Source: Pigmentiphaga aceris (lineage in GTDB: Bacteria; Pseudomonadota; Gammaproteobacteria; Burkholderiales; Burkholderiaceae_B). Taken from it: 64,000 nt of DNA. Location of the stretch: contig NZ_CP043046.1 of NCBI RefSeq assembly GCF_008119665.1, positions 496,001-560,000 on the forward strand, in the 5' to 3' direction. The notes beneath the pieces are model-generated. The model ran no database searches. It was given only the letters and a program-made list of their open reading frames with translations, and was not told the origin of the DNA. The position numbers and the translations under genes are program-made. Of this stretch, positions 1 through 9,009 are shown in pieces; positions within the stretch are counted from its first letter, which is position 1; the number at the start of each line of letters is the position of its first letter.

Positions 1-1525
<1,525 letters not shown>

Positions 1526-1533
1526 TATAACCC

Positions 1534-1712
1534 TGGCGGTTGTAGCGTTCGTGTCTTTATATGGTCACAACCCGAACACCTGCAAGACGCTCTGTATATA
1601 ACGATATACACAGCCTCGAAACACACGTATAATTATGCTTCTCTCCAAATTGGGCAGGTTGCTCATAGTTGTCGGCTAATCGAAAGATCAAGCCGACACG
1701 AACAACCCGCCA
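1534..1712 (+). other. 23S-5S spacer with long-range pre-rRNA stem
   Basis: The 195-nt spacer between 23S and 5S rRNA holds no tRNA. Its two ends are complementary: GTTCGTGTC (1547-1555) pairs with GACACGAAC (1695-1703). TGGCGG plus TTGT (1534-1543) pairs, with one bulge, with the segment at 1704-1712. Such a stalk is the expected substrate for RNase-type maturation that separates 23S from 5S rRNA. The pairing is read directly; the processing role is inferred. Confidence 0.55.
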
Positions 1713-1720
1713 ACCAGTTA

Positions 1721-1834
1721 TGCCTGACGACCATAGCAAGGTGGAACCACTCCTTCCCATCCCGAACAGGACAGTGAAACGCCTTTGCGCCGATGATAGT
1801 GGACGGACGTCTGTGAAAGTAGGTCATTGTCAGG
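1721..1834 (+). rRNA. rrf: 5S ribosomal RNA
   Basis: A typical 5S rRNA of about 114 nt follows the 23S gene. The ends TGCCTGACGACC and the closing GGTCATTGTCAGGC form helix I. The conserved core GGTGGAACCAC, CCCATCCCGAAC and GTGAAACGCC lies between them, as does the loop-E region GCGCCGATGATAGT. It is the last gene of the rrn operon and is followed at once by a strong terminator. Confidence 0.97.
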
Positions 1835-1846
1835 CTAGTTATACGC

Positions 1847-1878
1847 AAAACCCCATCTGTGAAAACAGGTGGGGTTTT
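1847..1878 (+). terminator. rho-independent terminator of the rrn operon
   Basis: The inverted repeat AAAACCCCA-CTGT / ACAG-TGGGGTTTT lies 13 nt after the 5S rRNA, with a GAAA-like loop and a T-rich 3' arm. It is a good intrinsic terminator for the rRNA transcript. Confidence 0.85.
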
Positions 1879-1995
1879 GTCATTGTGCGACGGGAAAATA
1901 GATTACATGCAGAGCAACGCGGCACAGAAAACTGCGCCTCATCCTCCACCCTTTGCAGATCACGAATACCCCGGGGGATTGAATGTTTCATGCAT

Positions 1996-2020
1996 AAGGC
2001 CCCTCATCGAAGGGGCTTTT
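1996..2020 (+). terminator. second hairpin terminator after the rrn operon
   Basis: GCCCCT (1999-2004) pairs with AGGGGC (2011-2016) around a 6-nt loop, extended by AAG/TTT, and is followed by TTTTTAA. It probably backs up the first terminator. Confidence 0.7.
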
Positions 2021-2213
2021 TAACGCCTGCACGGGATGAAAACCACCCTGAATACTCAAAAATAGGGGGGTGTGAAAGTCGAGTTTCTTGCAGCCAAAGC
2101 ATGAGTGTTGGCATAAATCGAGTTTTTCAAACGCTTCGTTTCAACGGCCCGAAGCAGGAAAGGCGACATTCGAAGATCGGATTTGGTCAAGCTGTGTTCG
2201 CATAAGCCGACTG
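2021..2213. other. non-coding stretch between rrn terminators and the LysR gene
   Basis: No gene is supported in the 335 bases from 1879 to 2213 other than the hairpin at 1996-2020. The sequence is less GC-rich than its surroundings. The frame that crosses the 5S gene and this segment has no family features. Confidence 0.5.
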
Positions 2214-3164
2214 CTAATCGGCCATCTGTTTGTCATCTCGGGTTGCCTGCTTCACCACCGTGTCTATAAAACGCGCCAAAATCGGCGAACGGTCCGTTAT
2301 TCTGCTCGCTAGGTATAGCGGTGCAAGCAATCCAGGGCACCCGCTCAGCGTTCTATAAACCACACCATCACCACGCAACCTGGCCATCGAAGCCGGTACG
2401 ATTGAAATTCCCAAACCTGCCGCGACCAAGCTCATCGTTGCAGTCATGCGTGGTGCTTCTTGCGCTACGGTTGGACTGAAACCAGCTGCTTTGCAGGCAG
2501 CCAGCAGTGCATCGTACAAACCGGGGCCGGCAGGCCGTCGGTACAGCACAAAAGCTTCGCTGGCCAACGAAGACAATGGCACTGGTGAACCTGATGCTTG
2601 CGCCATCGGGTGATCGGTTGCAAGCGCTACCACCATCGGTTCGCGCAGAATGGTGTCGACGCGCAGGCCCGGCGTATTGATCAGATTGGTCAGGTTGGTC
2701 GTGTGTGCCAGCTGTGAACGCACAAACGCTGCATCCAGGCGTTCGTGCATCAACGCGTCCACCAGTTCTGCGGTGCCTGCCTCGTCCAACACAACCGATA
2801 CGCCTGGCACGCTTTGGCGGAATGTGCGGATCACGCTGGGTACGAAAGGATTGAGTGCCGACGAACTGGTGAATCCCAATGCCAGTTTTCCTTGTTCGCC
2901 ACGTGCGGCTCGGCTGACGACATCGTTGATGCCTGCCGCGCGCTGCAATACGGCACGCGCTTCAGCCAATAAAGCGGTGCCTGCGGCAGTGGGACGAACG
3001 CCTTTTGGGAAGCGTTCCATCAGTGGCACGCCCAGATCACGTTCTAGTCCATGCAATAAGCGCGTAAGTGGCGGCTGCTGCATGCCCAGCCGCGCGGCGG
3101 CTCGTGTGATGTGGCCTTCTTCTGCGATGACCACAAAAGCGCGCAGTTGCCGAAGCTCGATCAC
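2214..3164 (-). CDS. LysR-family transcriptional regulator
   Basis: A 316-residue LysR-type regulator of normal length. Residues 1-60 form the winged helix-turn-helix (MIELRQLRAFVVIAEEGHIT, then AAARLGMQQPPLTRLLHGLE). The rest is the periplasmic-binding-protein-like effector domain that starts near GKLALGFTSS (about residue 92). The start is GTG at 3164. The gene is divergent from tam with 129 nt between the starts. A perfect ATAC-N7-GTAT dyad lies just upstream of its start codon, over the expected ribosome binding site, suggesting autoregulation and perhaps control of tam. The effector cannot be read from the sequence. Confidence 0.93.
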   Translation of the reverse strand: MIELRQLRAFVVIAEEGHITRAAARLGMQQPPLTRLLHGLERDLGVPLMERFPKGVRPTAAGTALLAEARAVLQRAAGINDVVSRAARGEQGKLALGFTSSSALNPFVPSVIRTFRQSVPGVSVVLDEAGTAELVDALMHERLDAAFVRSQLAHTTNLTNLINTPGLRVDTILREPMVVALATDHPMAQASGSPVPLSSLASEAFVLYRRPAGPGLYDALLAACKAAGFSPTVAQEAPRMTATMSLVAAGLGISIVPASMARLRGDGVVYRTLSGCPGLLAPLYLASRITDRSPILARFIDTVVKQATRDDKQMAD

Positions 3165-3167
3165 GGA

Positions 3168-3182
3168 ATACCTGCAAGGTAT
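3168..3182. promoter_or_regulatory. candidate LysR binding dyad (T-N11-A type)
   Basis: ATACCTGCAAGGTAT is a perfect 6-3-6 inverted repeat and fits the classical LysR box ATAC-N7-GTAT. It lies 3 nt upstream of the GTG of the minus-strand LysR gene, inside the divergent LysR/tam intergenic region. The dyad is seen directly; its function is inferred from position and shape. Confidence 0.5.
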
Positions 3183-3293
3183 GGGAAAGTGCTTATTTTG
3201 GCATTTGAAGTCATGCTGTGACAGGCTTACGCTTGTGGCTTGGGAGTTCTTCTTCTGAACTTTTCACCAACCACCTTCTTCAAGGAAGACGCT

Positions 3294-4055
3294 GTGACCT
3301 GGTCTGCCAAGCAATATTCGGCCTTTGAGAACGAACGTACTCGTCCCGTACGGGATCTGGTGGCGGCGCTACCTTCGCAAGATGTGCGTGTTGCCGTCGA
3401 TCTGGGTTGTGGTCCGGGGAATTCCACCGAGGTATTGGCGGCCCGCTTTCCTGATGCGACGGTCACCGGGCTGGACAGCTCGGAAGATATGGTCGCGGCG
3501 GCGCGCAAGCGCTTGCCTGCGCTGAACTTTGACGTGGCCGACATCGGCACCTGGGCACCGTCGCAGCAATACGATGTGATTCTGGCGAACGCGTCGCTGC
3601 AGTGGCTGCCTGACCATGCAACGCTGTATCCGCAGTTGCTTGGCAAGTTGGCCAAGGGCGGCCATCTGGCGATTCAGACACCGGACAATCTTGAAGAGCC
3701 TGCGCACCGCTTAGCGCGCGAGACCGCGGCAAATGGGCCGTGGGCCGGCAAGATCGGCGGCATCAAGCACCCACCTCGCCACAGTGCGAGCTTCTACTAT
3801 GAATTGCTGCGCGAACACGGCAGCCATGTGGACGTGTGGCGAACCACGTATATGCACCCGCTGGCAGGGGCTGCTGCCGTGGTGGAGTGGTTCAAGGGAT
3901 CGGCGCTGTTGCCTTATCTGGCGCAGCTGGATGCCGATGAGAGCAAGGCTTTCCTGGCCAGCTATCAGGCGGCAATTGCCGATGCCTACCCGGCGCTGAA
4001 AGACGGCACCGTGTTGTTGCCGTTCCCCCGGCTCTTCATCGTCGCACGTCGCTGA
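3294..4055 (+). CDS. tam: trans-aconitate 2-methyltransferase
   Basis: This SAM-dependent enzyme methylates trans-aconitate, a spontaneous isomer that inhibits aconitase. The 253 residues match the Tam family along their length. The family features are WSAKQYSAFENERTRPVRDL at the N-terminus, the SAM motif VAVDLGCGPGNS, the motif NASLQWLPDH, WRTTYMHPL and the ending FPRLFIVARR. The start is GTG at 3294, preceded by AAGGAAG about 6 nt upstream. The longer frame from 3240 adds 18 residues that family members lack. It is probably monocistronic. A divergent LysR regulator may control it. Confidence 0.93.
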   Translation: MTWSAKQYSAFENERTRPVRDLVAALPSQDVRVAVDLGCGPGNSTEVLAARFPDATVTGLDSSEDMVAAARKRLPALNFDVADIGTWAPSQQYDVILANASLQWLPDHATLYPQLLGKLAKGGHLAIQTPDNLEEPAHRLARETAANGPWAGKIGGIKHPPRHSASFYYELLREHGSHVDVWRTTYMHPLAGAAAVVEWFKGSALLPYLAQLDADESKAFLASYQAAIADAYPALKDGTVLLPFPRLFIVARR

Positions 4056-4397
4056 GGGCTAGATTTACAGGCACCCGCTTTCCTGCAGCAAACAGTGGCA
4101 CGGCGTTACAGCGGTCCCTGATTTGTCTTCGTCGTGCGGTCCTGAAGATCAAGCGGGTAAGCGACTGTCTCGCTGCGTTAAGCAATAGCACCGCGTGGCC
4201 TTTGGTCTTCATCGTATGCGTCGTTGAGGACCAAACCAGGGTGCGTCGTCCGCTTGGATGGGCAGCCACGACGCAATCGCTGCGCGCGAATAAGTGGTGG
4301 AAAAGCGCACGCTCCGCTCGGCGTAGCGCCTGACCCATCAGCACTTAACACATTGGCACTTACCGCACTGGCACTTAGTTCGCCAGCGCCCAACCCA
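4056..4397. other. intergenic region with a 15-nt tandem repeat
   Basis: 342 bases lie between the convergent tam gene and NYN operon. No gene is supported. From 4338 to 4382 there are three imperfect 15-nt units sharing GCACTTA, at 4341, 4356 and 4371. GCGCC-N2-ACCCATCA occurs at 4326 and again at 4386. A classical terminator is not obvious. Confidence 0.5.
4341..4382. repeat. three-unit 15-nt minisatellite
   Basis: GCACTTA recurs at exact 15-nt spacing (4341, 4356, 4371). The neighbouring bases are related (ATCAGC, ATTGGC, ACTGGC before it). It is non-coding and lies between two convergent genes. Confidence 0.55.
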
Positions 4398-4952
4398 TCA
4401 ACGCTGAAACTCACCCTTGTCGATTGCCGGCGTCATGTCGTCCAGCCACAGTACGCGGTCGGAATAGGACTGCAGGTCGGTCGACAGCGTGGTGGTCGCG
4501 CCGTTGAGCCAGAACTGTTTGTGCAGGTCAGACTTGATGTACGAGATGGCATCTTCGAAGTCGCCATCACCGGCTGACAGGATCAGCCGGTCGTACACGT
4601 TCTGTACGGCCAGCTTGATGATCAGCGTGGCAATGCCCACGTCTACGCCTTTTTGCACCGGCCGGTCGAACTGGTGGCTACAGGCGGGGCACTTGTTGTG
4701 CAGGTCTTTCAACTTGTACAACTGCACTCGCATCTTCGGCCCCTTGGGGGCGGCCGATTTGATCCACGAATGGAACGAGTTCTGCGCGTCGTTGAGCGGC
4801 TCGGAGATCGAGTTGAGGTAATAGGCCTCGTGGATCGGCTCGCCGTTGGCGCGTTCGAGTTCGTTCTTGAGTTTCAGGTAGTCGATGCCGCCGGGGCGGC
4901 TCTTGCCGTAGTTGAATAGGTAGGCGGCGTCGGCAATCCAGACTGTTTTCAT
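4398..4952 (-). CDS. NYN-domain protein with a zinc-finger-like CxxC
   Basis: A 184-residue stand-alone NYN (PIN-like, LabA-type) nuclease-fold protein. Conserved acidic positions are visible in VWIADAAYLF (residue 6-7 region), QKGVDVGIATLIIKLAV and LSAGDGDFEDAI, the usual metal-binding set. A CPACSHQF segment in the middle may be half of a zinc site. The start at 4952 (MKTVWIAD) has AGGAAG 6-7 nt upstream; the longer frame in this phase is only an overlap with the preceding gene. It begins 16 nt after the stop of the larger NYN gene, so the two form an operon. An RNA-directed role is inferred from the family; no substrate is known. Confidence 0.85.
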   Translation of the reverse strand: MKTVWIADAAYLFNYGKSRPGGIDYLKLKNELERANGEPIHEAYYLNSISEPLNDAQNSFHSWIKSAAPKGPKMRVQLYKLKDLHNKCPACSHQFDRPVQKGVDVGIATLIIKLAVQNVYDRLILSAGDGDFEDAISYIKSDLHKQFWLNGATTTLSTDLQSYSDRVLWLDDMTPAIDKGEFQR

Positions 4953-4968
4953 GGGTACTTCCTGTTGT

Positions 4969-7086
4969 TCATCCCGCGTCCGGTGCGGACGTGGTTTTGC
5001 GCGGGCGACGGCTGCGTGCCGGGGTCTTGCGTGCTGCGGGTTTGGCGTCGGTGGCCGCCTCACTGCTGGTTTCTTTGTCCGCTGACTTTTCCTGGTCAGC
5101 AGATTTCTTGCTCGGGGCTGCAACCGGCGCGTCGACGGCGGCGGGCTTGTCGACGGCAGTGGCGGCACTGATGTTCTCTGCGCCTGCTTCAGCCGGGTCT
5201 GCTGCGCGCCGACGGCGGGGCGCGCGCGTGACGGTGGCTGCTTTCTTGGTGGTGGGTGCCTGTGCCGATTCAGGCAACAAGAAGGCGTTGCCGATGAAGG
5301 GTTTGGCAGCCGGAGGCGTGGCAACGGGTGCCGCTGCTGCGTTCGTCGCAGATGCGGCAGGTGCTTCGTTGGCGTTTGATGCAGGTGCTATTGCTGCCTT
5401 GTCGACCGGGGCTGCGTCGGTGCTGTTGGCAGTGCTGCTGTTTGCGCCGCGCCCACGATTGCGACCGGTTTCACGCGTGCGGCCGCGCGCAGGGCCACGA
5501 GATTCGCGGGTCGAGTTACGCGTAGCGCCCGACGCTGAATCTGCGCTTGAATCTTGCGTCGAGGTTTGCGTAGATACTTGTGCCAATGCTTGTGCCGCGC
5601 CATCCTGCGGTTCACGCACCGCGGCAGCCGATTCGGTCTTGGTATCGCGCAGTGCGCGCGGCGCATCTTCAAACGGATTTGCCTGCGGGCCTGTTGCTGA
5701 CGATGCCGGCAGCTCATTCCATGCCGGCAGGGGGGATTCGTCTTGCGCGACGGGCCAGGCTTGATCGCCACTCTGACGGGCGTCGGCATTGTCTCGGTTG
5801 CGACGTCCGCCTCGGTTGCGGGCACCGCGTCCGGTCTTTTCGCCGGATCGTTTGTCTTCTCGTCGTCCGACCTGACGTTCTGCTGCGGATGCCGGTGCCG
5901 ATGTTGAGGCATCGGTCACGTCGTCTGCTGCATCGTCATCTGAGTCGTTCTGGACGCTCATCCAGTTATCGACACCGCTGTTTTGCGAAAACGGTTGCTC
6001 AACGTCGGTCGGTGCGTGGTCATCACGCTGGTCTTGCGCAAACCCGCTGCGGTTTTCCGCGCCTGCCAGCGGCAGTGTTGCCTGCTCGCCCTGCACGGCG
6101 TCTGCCTGGTTGGCGGCATTGTCACGCAGGCGCGAGTTTCCATTGCGGCCACCGCGTTTGCGGGGTTCACGTCGGTTGTTGCTGGATGCGGGAGCATCTG
6201 TGTCCGTACCAGCAGTACGTTCCACGCGATCCACACCCGGTTCAACATCAATGGCGCTGCCGGTGCCTCGGTACACGTAGGTGCCTGATTTTTCATCGCG
6301 GCCGAATTCCAGCAGGCCGCGCGCTTGCGCTTCTTCCAGCAGGTTGCCGAAGGCGCGGAAGCCGTAATAGCTTTCGTTGAAATCGGGCTTGCGGCGCTTG
6401 ATGGCTTCCTTCAGCACGGACGCCCACATCTTGCCGCCGTCGCCACGTTCCAGCACCAGCGCATCGAAGGTTTCGACCGCCAGTTCAATGGCCTTGCTGC
6501 GACGGCTGGCAATGTCTTCCTTGCGACGCTTTTCTTCTTCTGGCGAACGGTTGTTGGCCGGTTGCGATTCACGTGTGCCGGGATTGCGCTTGGCTGCCCG
6601 GCGCTGGTTCTCACGCACCAGGTCGTCGTAGAAGATGAATTCGTCGCAGTTGGCCACCAGCAGGTCGGACGTCGATTGCTTTACGCCGACCCCGATCACC
6701 TGCTTGTTGTTCTCACGCAGCTTGGACACTAGTGGCGAAAAGTCCGAATCACCGCTGATGATCACAAAGGTGTTCACGTGCGACTTGGTATAGCAAAGGT
6801 CGAGCGCATCCACGACCAGGCGGATGTCGGCCGAATTCTTGCCTGACTGACGCACGTGCGGAATTTCGATCAGCTCGAAATTGGCTTCGTGCATGGGCTT
6901 CTTGAAGCCCTTGTAGCGATCCCAGTCGCAGTAGGATTTTTTGATCACGATGCTGCCTTTCAGCAACAGGCGTTCCAGGATCGGCTTGATGTCGAACTGT
7001 TCGTAATTGGCGTCGCGCACACCGAGTGCAACGTTTTCGAAGTCGCAGAACACCGCCATGCTGACGTTGTCTTGGGATGAAGCCAT
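4969..7086 (-). CDS. NYN nuclease + OST-HTH/LOTUS protein with long disordered Arg-rich tail
   Basis: A protein of 705 residues. Residues 1-150 are a NYN (PIN-like) domain with the expected acidic motifs MAVFCDFENVALG and IISGDSDFSPLV. Residues about 200-275 resemble an OST-HTH/LOTUS RNA-binding domain (GGKMWASVLKEAIKRR, then YYGFRAFGNLLEEAQARGLL). The remaining roughly 400 residues are low complexity, rich in A, T, R, G and P. They include RGG-like patches (RKRGGRNGN, RGARNRGGRRNRD, RGRTRETGRNRGRG) and a basic C-terminus, reminiscent of RNase E-type scaffold tails. The start is ATG at 7086 (MASSQDNV); an upstream in-frame start would add 31 unsupported residues. Operon partner: the smaller NYN gene downstream. 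An RNA-decay role is inferred. Confidence 0.85.
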   Translation of the reverse strand: MASSQDNVSMAVFCDFENVALGVRDANYEQFDIKPILERLLLKGSIVIKKSYCDWDRYKGFKKPMHEANFELIEIPHVRQSGKNSADIRLVVDALDLCYTKSHVNTFVIISGDSDFSPLVSKLRENNKQVIGVGVKQSTSDLLVANCDEFIFYDDLVRENQRRAAKRNPGTRESQPANNRSPEEEKRRKEDIASRRSKAIELAVETFDALVLERGDGGKMWASVLKEAIKRRKPDFNESYYGFRAFGNLLEEAQARGLLEFGRDEKSGTYVYRGTGSAIDVEPGVDRVERTAGTDTDAPASSNNRREPRKRGGRNGNSRLRDNAANQADAVQGEQATLPLAGAENRSGFAQDQRDDHAPTDVEQPFSQNSGVDNWMSVQNDSDDDAADDVTDASTSAPASAAERQVGRREDKRSGEKTGRGARNRGGRRNRDNADARQSGDQAWPVAQDESPLPAWNELPASSATGPQANPFEDAPRALRDTKTESAAAVREPQDGAAQALAQVSTQTSTQDSSADSASGATRNSTRESRGPARGRTRETGRNRGRGANSSTANSTDAAPVDKAAIAPASNANEAPAASATNAAAAPVATPPAAKPFIGNAFLLPESAQAPTTKKAATVTRAPRRRRAADPAEAGAENISAATAVDKPAAVDAPVAAPSKKSADQEKSADKETSSEAATDAKPAARKTPARSRRPRKTTSAPDAG

Positions 7087-7148
7087 ATATCTATCCAAAT
7101 GTAGAAAGCCAGCAGGCGCGCGCCGAATCTTCGGCGACAGCGGGCCTG

Positions 7149-8075
7149 CTAACGGTAGGTCTGTGCTGCCTGGGACCACTTCAGGCGTTGCGTGGTCCCT
7201 TCTATCCTGGACTTCAAGACCAGGTCGTAATAACCGTCGGTGGCGCGGTTGGATTGCACCACCAGAATTTTGGCGTCTTCATAGATGTCATGGTTGCGGG
7301 TCTGGTCCGGGTTCCAGTCGCCCGCAATGTCCTGGAACGCAGACATGGGTTCCGCCATCACCACCTTGAGCTTGTCGCCTTGAATGGCGAACAGGTAAAG
7401 CGCTTCGAACGACGCGCCGCCGCCTGCATAGCCTTCCGACCAGCTTGCACGCAGGCCGAAGGCATAGGTGTCTGCGCGGATCAGGTACGGAGCCAGATCA
7501 AAGCGCTGCCAGCGTTCAGGGGCGATCAAGCCCTTGGGGTCGTCTTCCGCGGCGACAGGAGAGGCGGGCAGGTCGCTGTTCAACCAACTGGTTTTGCGGT
7601 CTACCGGTCCGCTGGCCGCAATCAGGCGTGGCGGGCTGCCCTGCACCAGTTCTACCACACCGACATAAACCGCCGGTTGGGCACTGTCACGACCTTGGCG
7701 CGCACATTCCGGTTCGCGGGGGGCGGGCTCGTTTTCCGCTCGCGTGCAGACAATCACCACGTAGCTGTCCTTGCGACGCGGCCAGGGTTTGGCACCCACC
7801 AGCGATACCCGATGAAATTCCTGTTGGGGTACCAGCAAGTCCAGCAGCTCATTGCGATTCAGCCCGACAGGCAGCTTCACGCCCAGGCCGTCAGGCGCAG
7901 GTTTGCCCAGCATCTGCTCGTCCCAGGTGGCGCGGCCTTCAGGGGTCTTGATCAGTCCGGGCACCTTGTCCAGCGACTTGGCAGTGTCTTGGGCCAACAC
8001 GGGCGCAGCCGGCATTAATGCCAGCAGGCACAGCAAAGCCAGGGTGTTTGGCAGTCGCAGAACGGAAGAAGACAT
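7149..8075 (-). CDS. periplasmic CNP1-like protein of unknown function
   Basis: A 308-residue secreted protein. A Sec signal peptide is clear (VLRLPNTLALLCLLALMPAA, then PVLAQ), with cleavage expected after AQ near residue 29. The mature part begins DTAKSLDKVPGLIKTPEG and contains several aromatic beta-rich segments (SYVVIVCTRAE, AFGLRASWSEGYAGGGASF). The sequence recalls the uncharacterised CNP1-like family of Burkholderiales, but this was not verified. Start ATG at 8075, where the signal peptide begins; the frame extends upstream without support. It lies 62 nt upstream of the NYN operon in the same direction and could be co-transcribed with it. Confidence 0.75.
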   Translation of the reverse strand: MSSSVLRLPNTLALLCLLALMPAAPVLAQDTAKSLDKVPGLIKTPEGRATWDEQMLGKPAPDGLGVKLPVGLNRNELLDLLVPQQEFHRVSLVGAKPWPRRKDSYVVIVCTRAENEPAPREPECARQGRDSAQPAVYVGVVELVQGSPPRLIAASGPVDRKTSWLNSDLPASPVAAEDDPKGLIAPERWQRFDLAPYLIRADTYAFGLRASWSEGYAGGGASFEALYLFAIQGDKLKVVMAEPMSAFQDIAGDWNPDQTRNHDIYEDAKILVVQSNRATDGYYDLVLKSRIEGTTQRLKWSQAAQTYR

Positions 8076-8475
8076 TGGGGGCGCGCAGATCGTGGGTGGG
8101 GCAATGCAGGTGGGCTGATACGGGCGAAGCAGGTACGACTGAGGCTGACGATGACGGATCGATGTGGGTCGATGAAAAGGGGCTGCACAGGCAGCTCTAC
8201 ACCCTTCGGCTACCGGTTTGGCTCGAGAACTGCAGTTCAAACGGTGCAGTTCAAGCCAGTCGGTCGATGCGTATCTATCCAGCTACGTTGCGCTGCAGTT
8301 CGGCCTTTACGCCGGGTCTACACACGAGCTTACCGCGATGGCGGAAAAATAAAGGTATCGCTGCGTGTCAGACCGCCCTGGCCTTGTCGTGTCCGTGGGA
8401 CAACGGATACGCCAAGGGGCATCAGGAATACGGCTGGAAAATTTACTGGCTACACCGCAGCAGGGAAGCCGCCAT
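8076..8475. other. 400-nt intergenic region with TGCAGTTC repeats
   Basis: No gene is supported between the two minus-strand genes. It contains a perfect 12-bp palindrome GAACTGCAGTTC (8227-8238). TGCAGTTCAA occurs at 8231 and 8245, and a third TGCAGTTC at 8294. These could be operator sites for the 7149-8075 gene, but nothing else supports that. Confidence 0.4.
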
Positions 8476-8805
8476 TCAATCGACAATGAACAGCGTTGCA
8501 CCGATCTCGGTAGAGGACCGATGCGGCTCGGCGCCATCGGCTACCTGGTAGCTCATGCCCGGGGTCAGTACAAAGCGGCGACCGTCTTCCAGTTCGGTGT
8601 CGAGCTGGCCAGCCACACAGAACAAAATGTGGCCCTTGCTGCACCAGTGGTCCGCCAGATAGCCGGGGCTGTAATCCACCATCCGTACCCGGATATCCCC
8701 GAATTGGCGAGTGCGCCAGTGCGCCACGCCGGTTTCGCCCGCGTGCGGTACCCGCTCAAGCTGGGCCCAGTCGGTGGTGCCAAAGGGAATATCGGTCAAA
8801 CGCAT
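8476..8805 (-). CDS. DHCW-motif cupin-fold protein
   Basis: A small single-domain cupin of 109 residues. The segment ADHWCSKGHILFCVAGQLDTEL carries the characteristic D-H-(C/W) signature with the His residues of a cupin metal site. GRRFVLTPGMSYQVADG is the second cupin strand pair. The start ATG at 8805 (MRLTDIPFG) follows AGGAG with 6-nt spacing. An upstream extension in frame has no family support. Its reaction is not known. It is downstream of the GST gene in the same direction, separated by about 200 nt of repeats. Confidence 0.85.
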   Translation of the reverse strand: MRLTDIPFGTTDWAQLERVPHAGETGVAHWRTRQFGDIRVRMVDYSPGYLADHWCSKGHILFCVAGQLDTELEDGRRFVLTPGMSYQVADGAEPHRSSTEIGATLFIVD

Positions 8806-8859
8806 GGTGGCTCCTGAGAAAGGGGAGGAGCATACCTCGGGCCAATGCCTCGGCGAAGA

Positions 8860-8894
8860 CCTGGTGAAGCGACGCAAGGTGGCGCTGCACCAGG
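8860..8894. repeat. palindromic repeat, copy 1
   Basis: Outer arms CCTGGTG/CACCAGG and inner AGCG/CGCT form a hairpin around a core AGCGACGCAAGGTGGCGCT that recurs at 8979-8997. It looks like a REP-type element between the GST and cupin genes. Confidence 0.5.
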
Positions 8895-8973
8895 GAATCG
8901 GTATTGCAAGGCAAGACCGCGACAACGAGAGCGCTGAAACGAGGCCAAGGAACCCGCATCACGCGCTGAAGCG

Positions 8974-9003
8974 GCTTGAGCGACGCAAGGTGGCGCTTCA
9001 AGT
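8974..9003. repeat. palindromic repeat, copy 2
   Basis: The same 19-nt core AGCGACGCAAGGTGGCGCT as in copy 1, but with different complementary outer arms (GCTTG with CAAG). Conserved core with compensating outer arms suggests a mobile or structured element rather than chance. Confidence 0.5.
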
Positions 9004-9009
9004 GCAAGA

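Noticed and set aside
1526..2213. tRNA gene after the 5S rRNA
   Set aside because: No TPsiC-type GGTTCGAATCC segment or cloverleaf pattern is present.
4991..5764. Plus-strand frame of 257 codons, rich in Ala, inside the NYN gene
   Set aside because: It is antisense to the GC-rich tail of the NYN protein; high GC gives long shadow frames. No ribosome binding site or domain.
8018..8551. Plus-strand frame of 177 codons in the region between two minus-strand genes
   Set aside because: It overlaps the 5' end of one gene and the 3' end of the other, without a domain or a convincing start.
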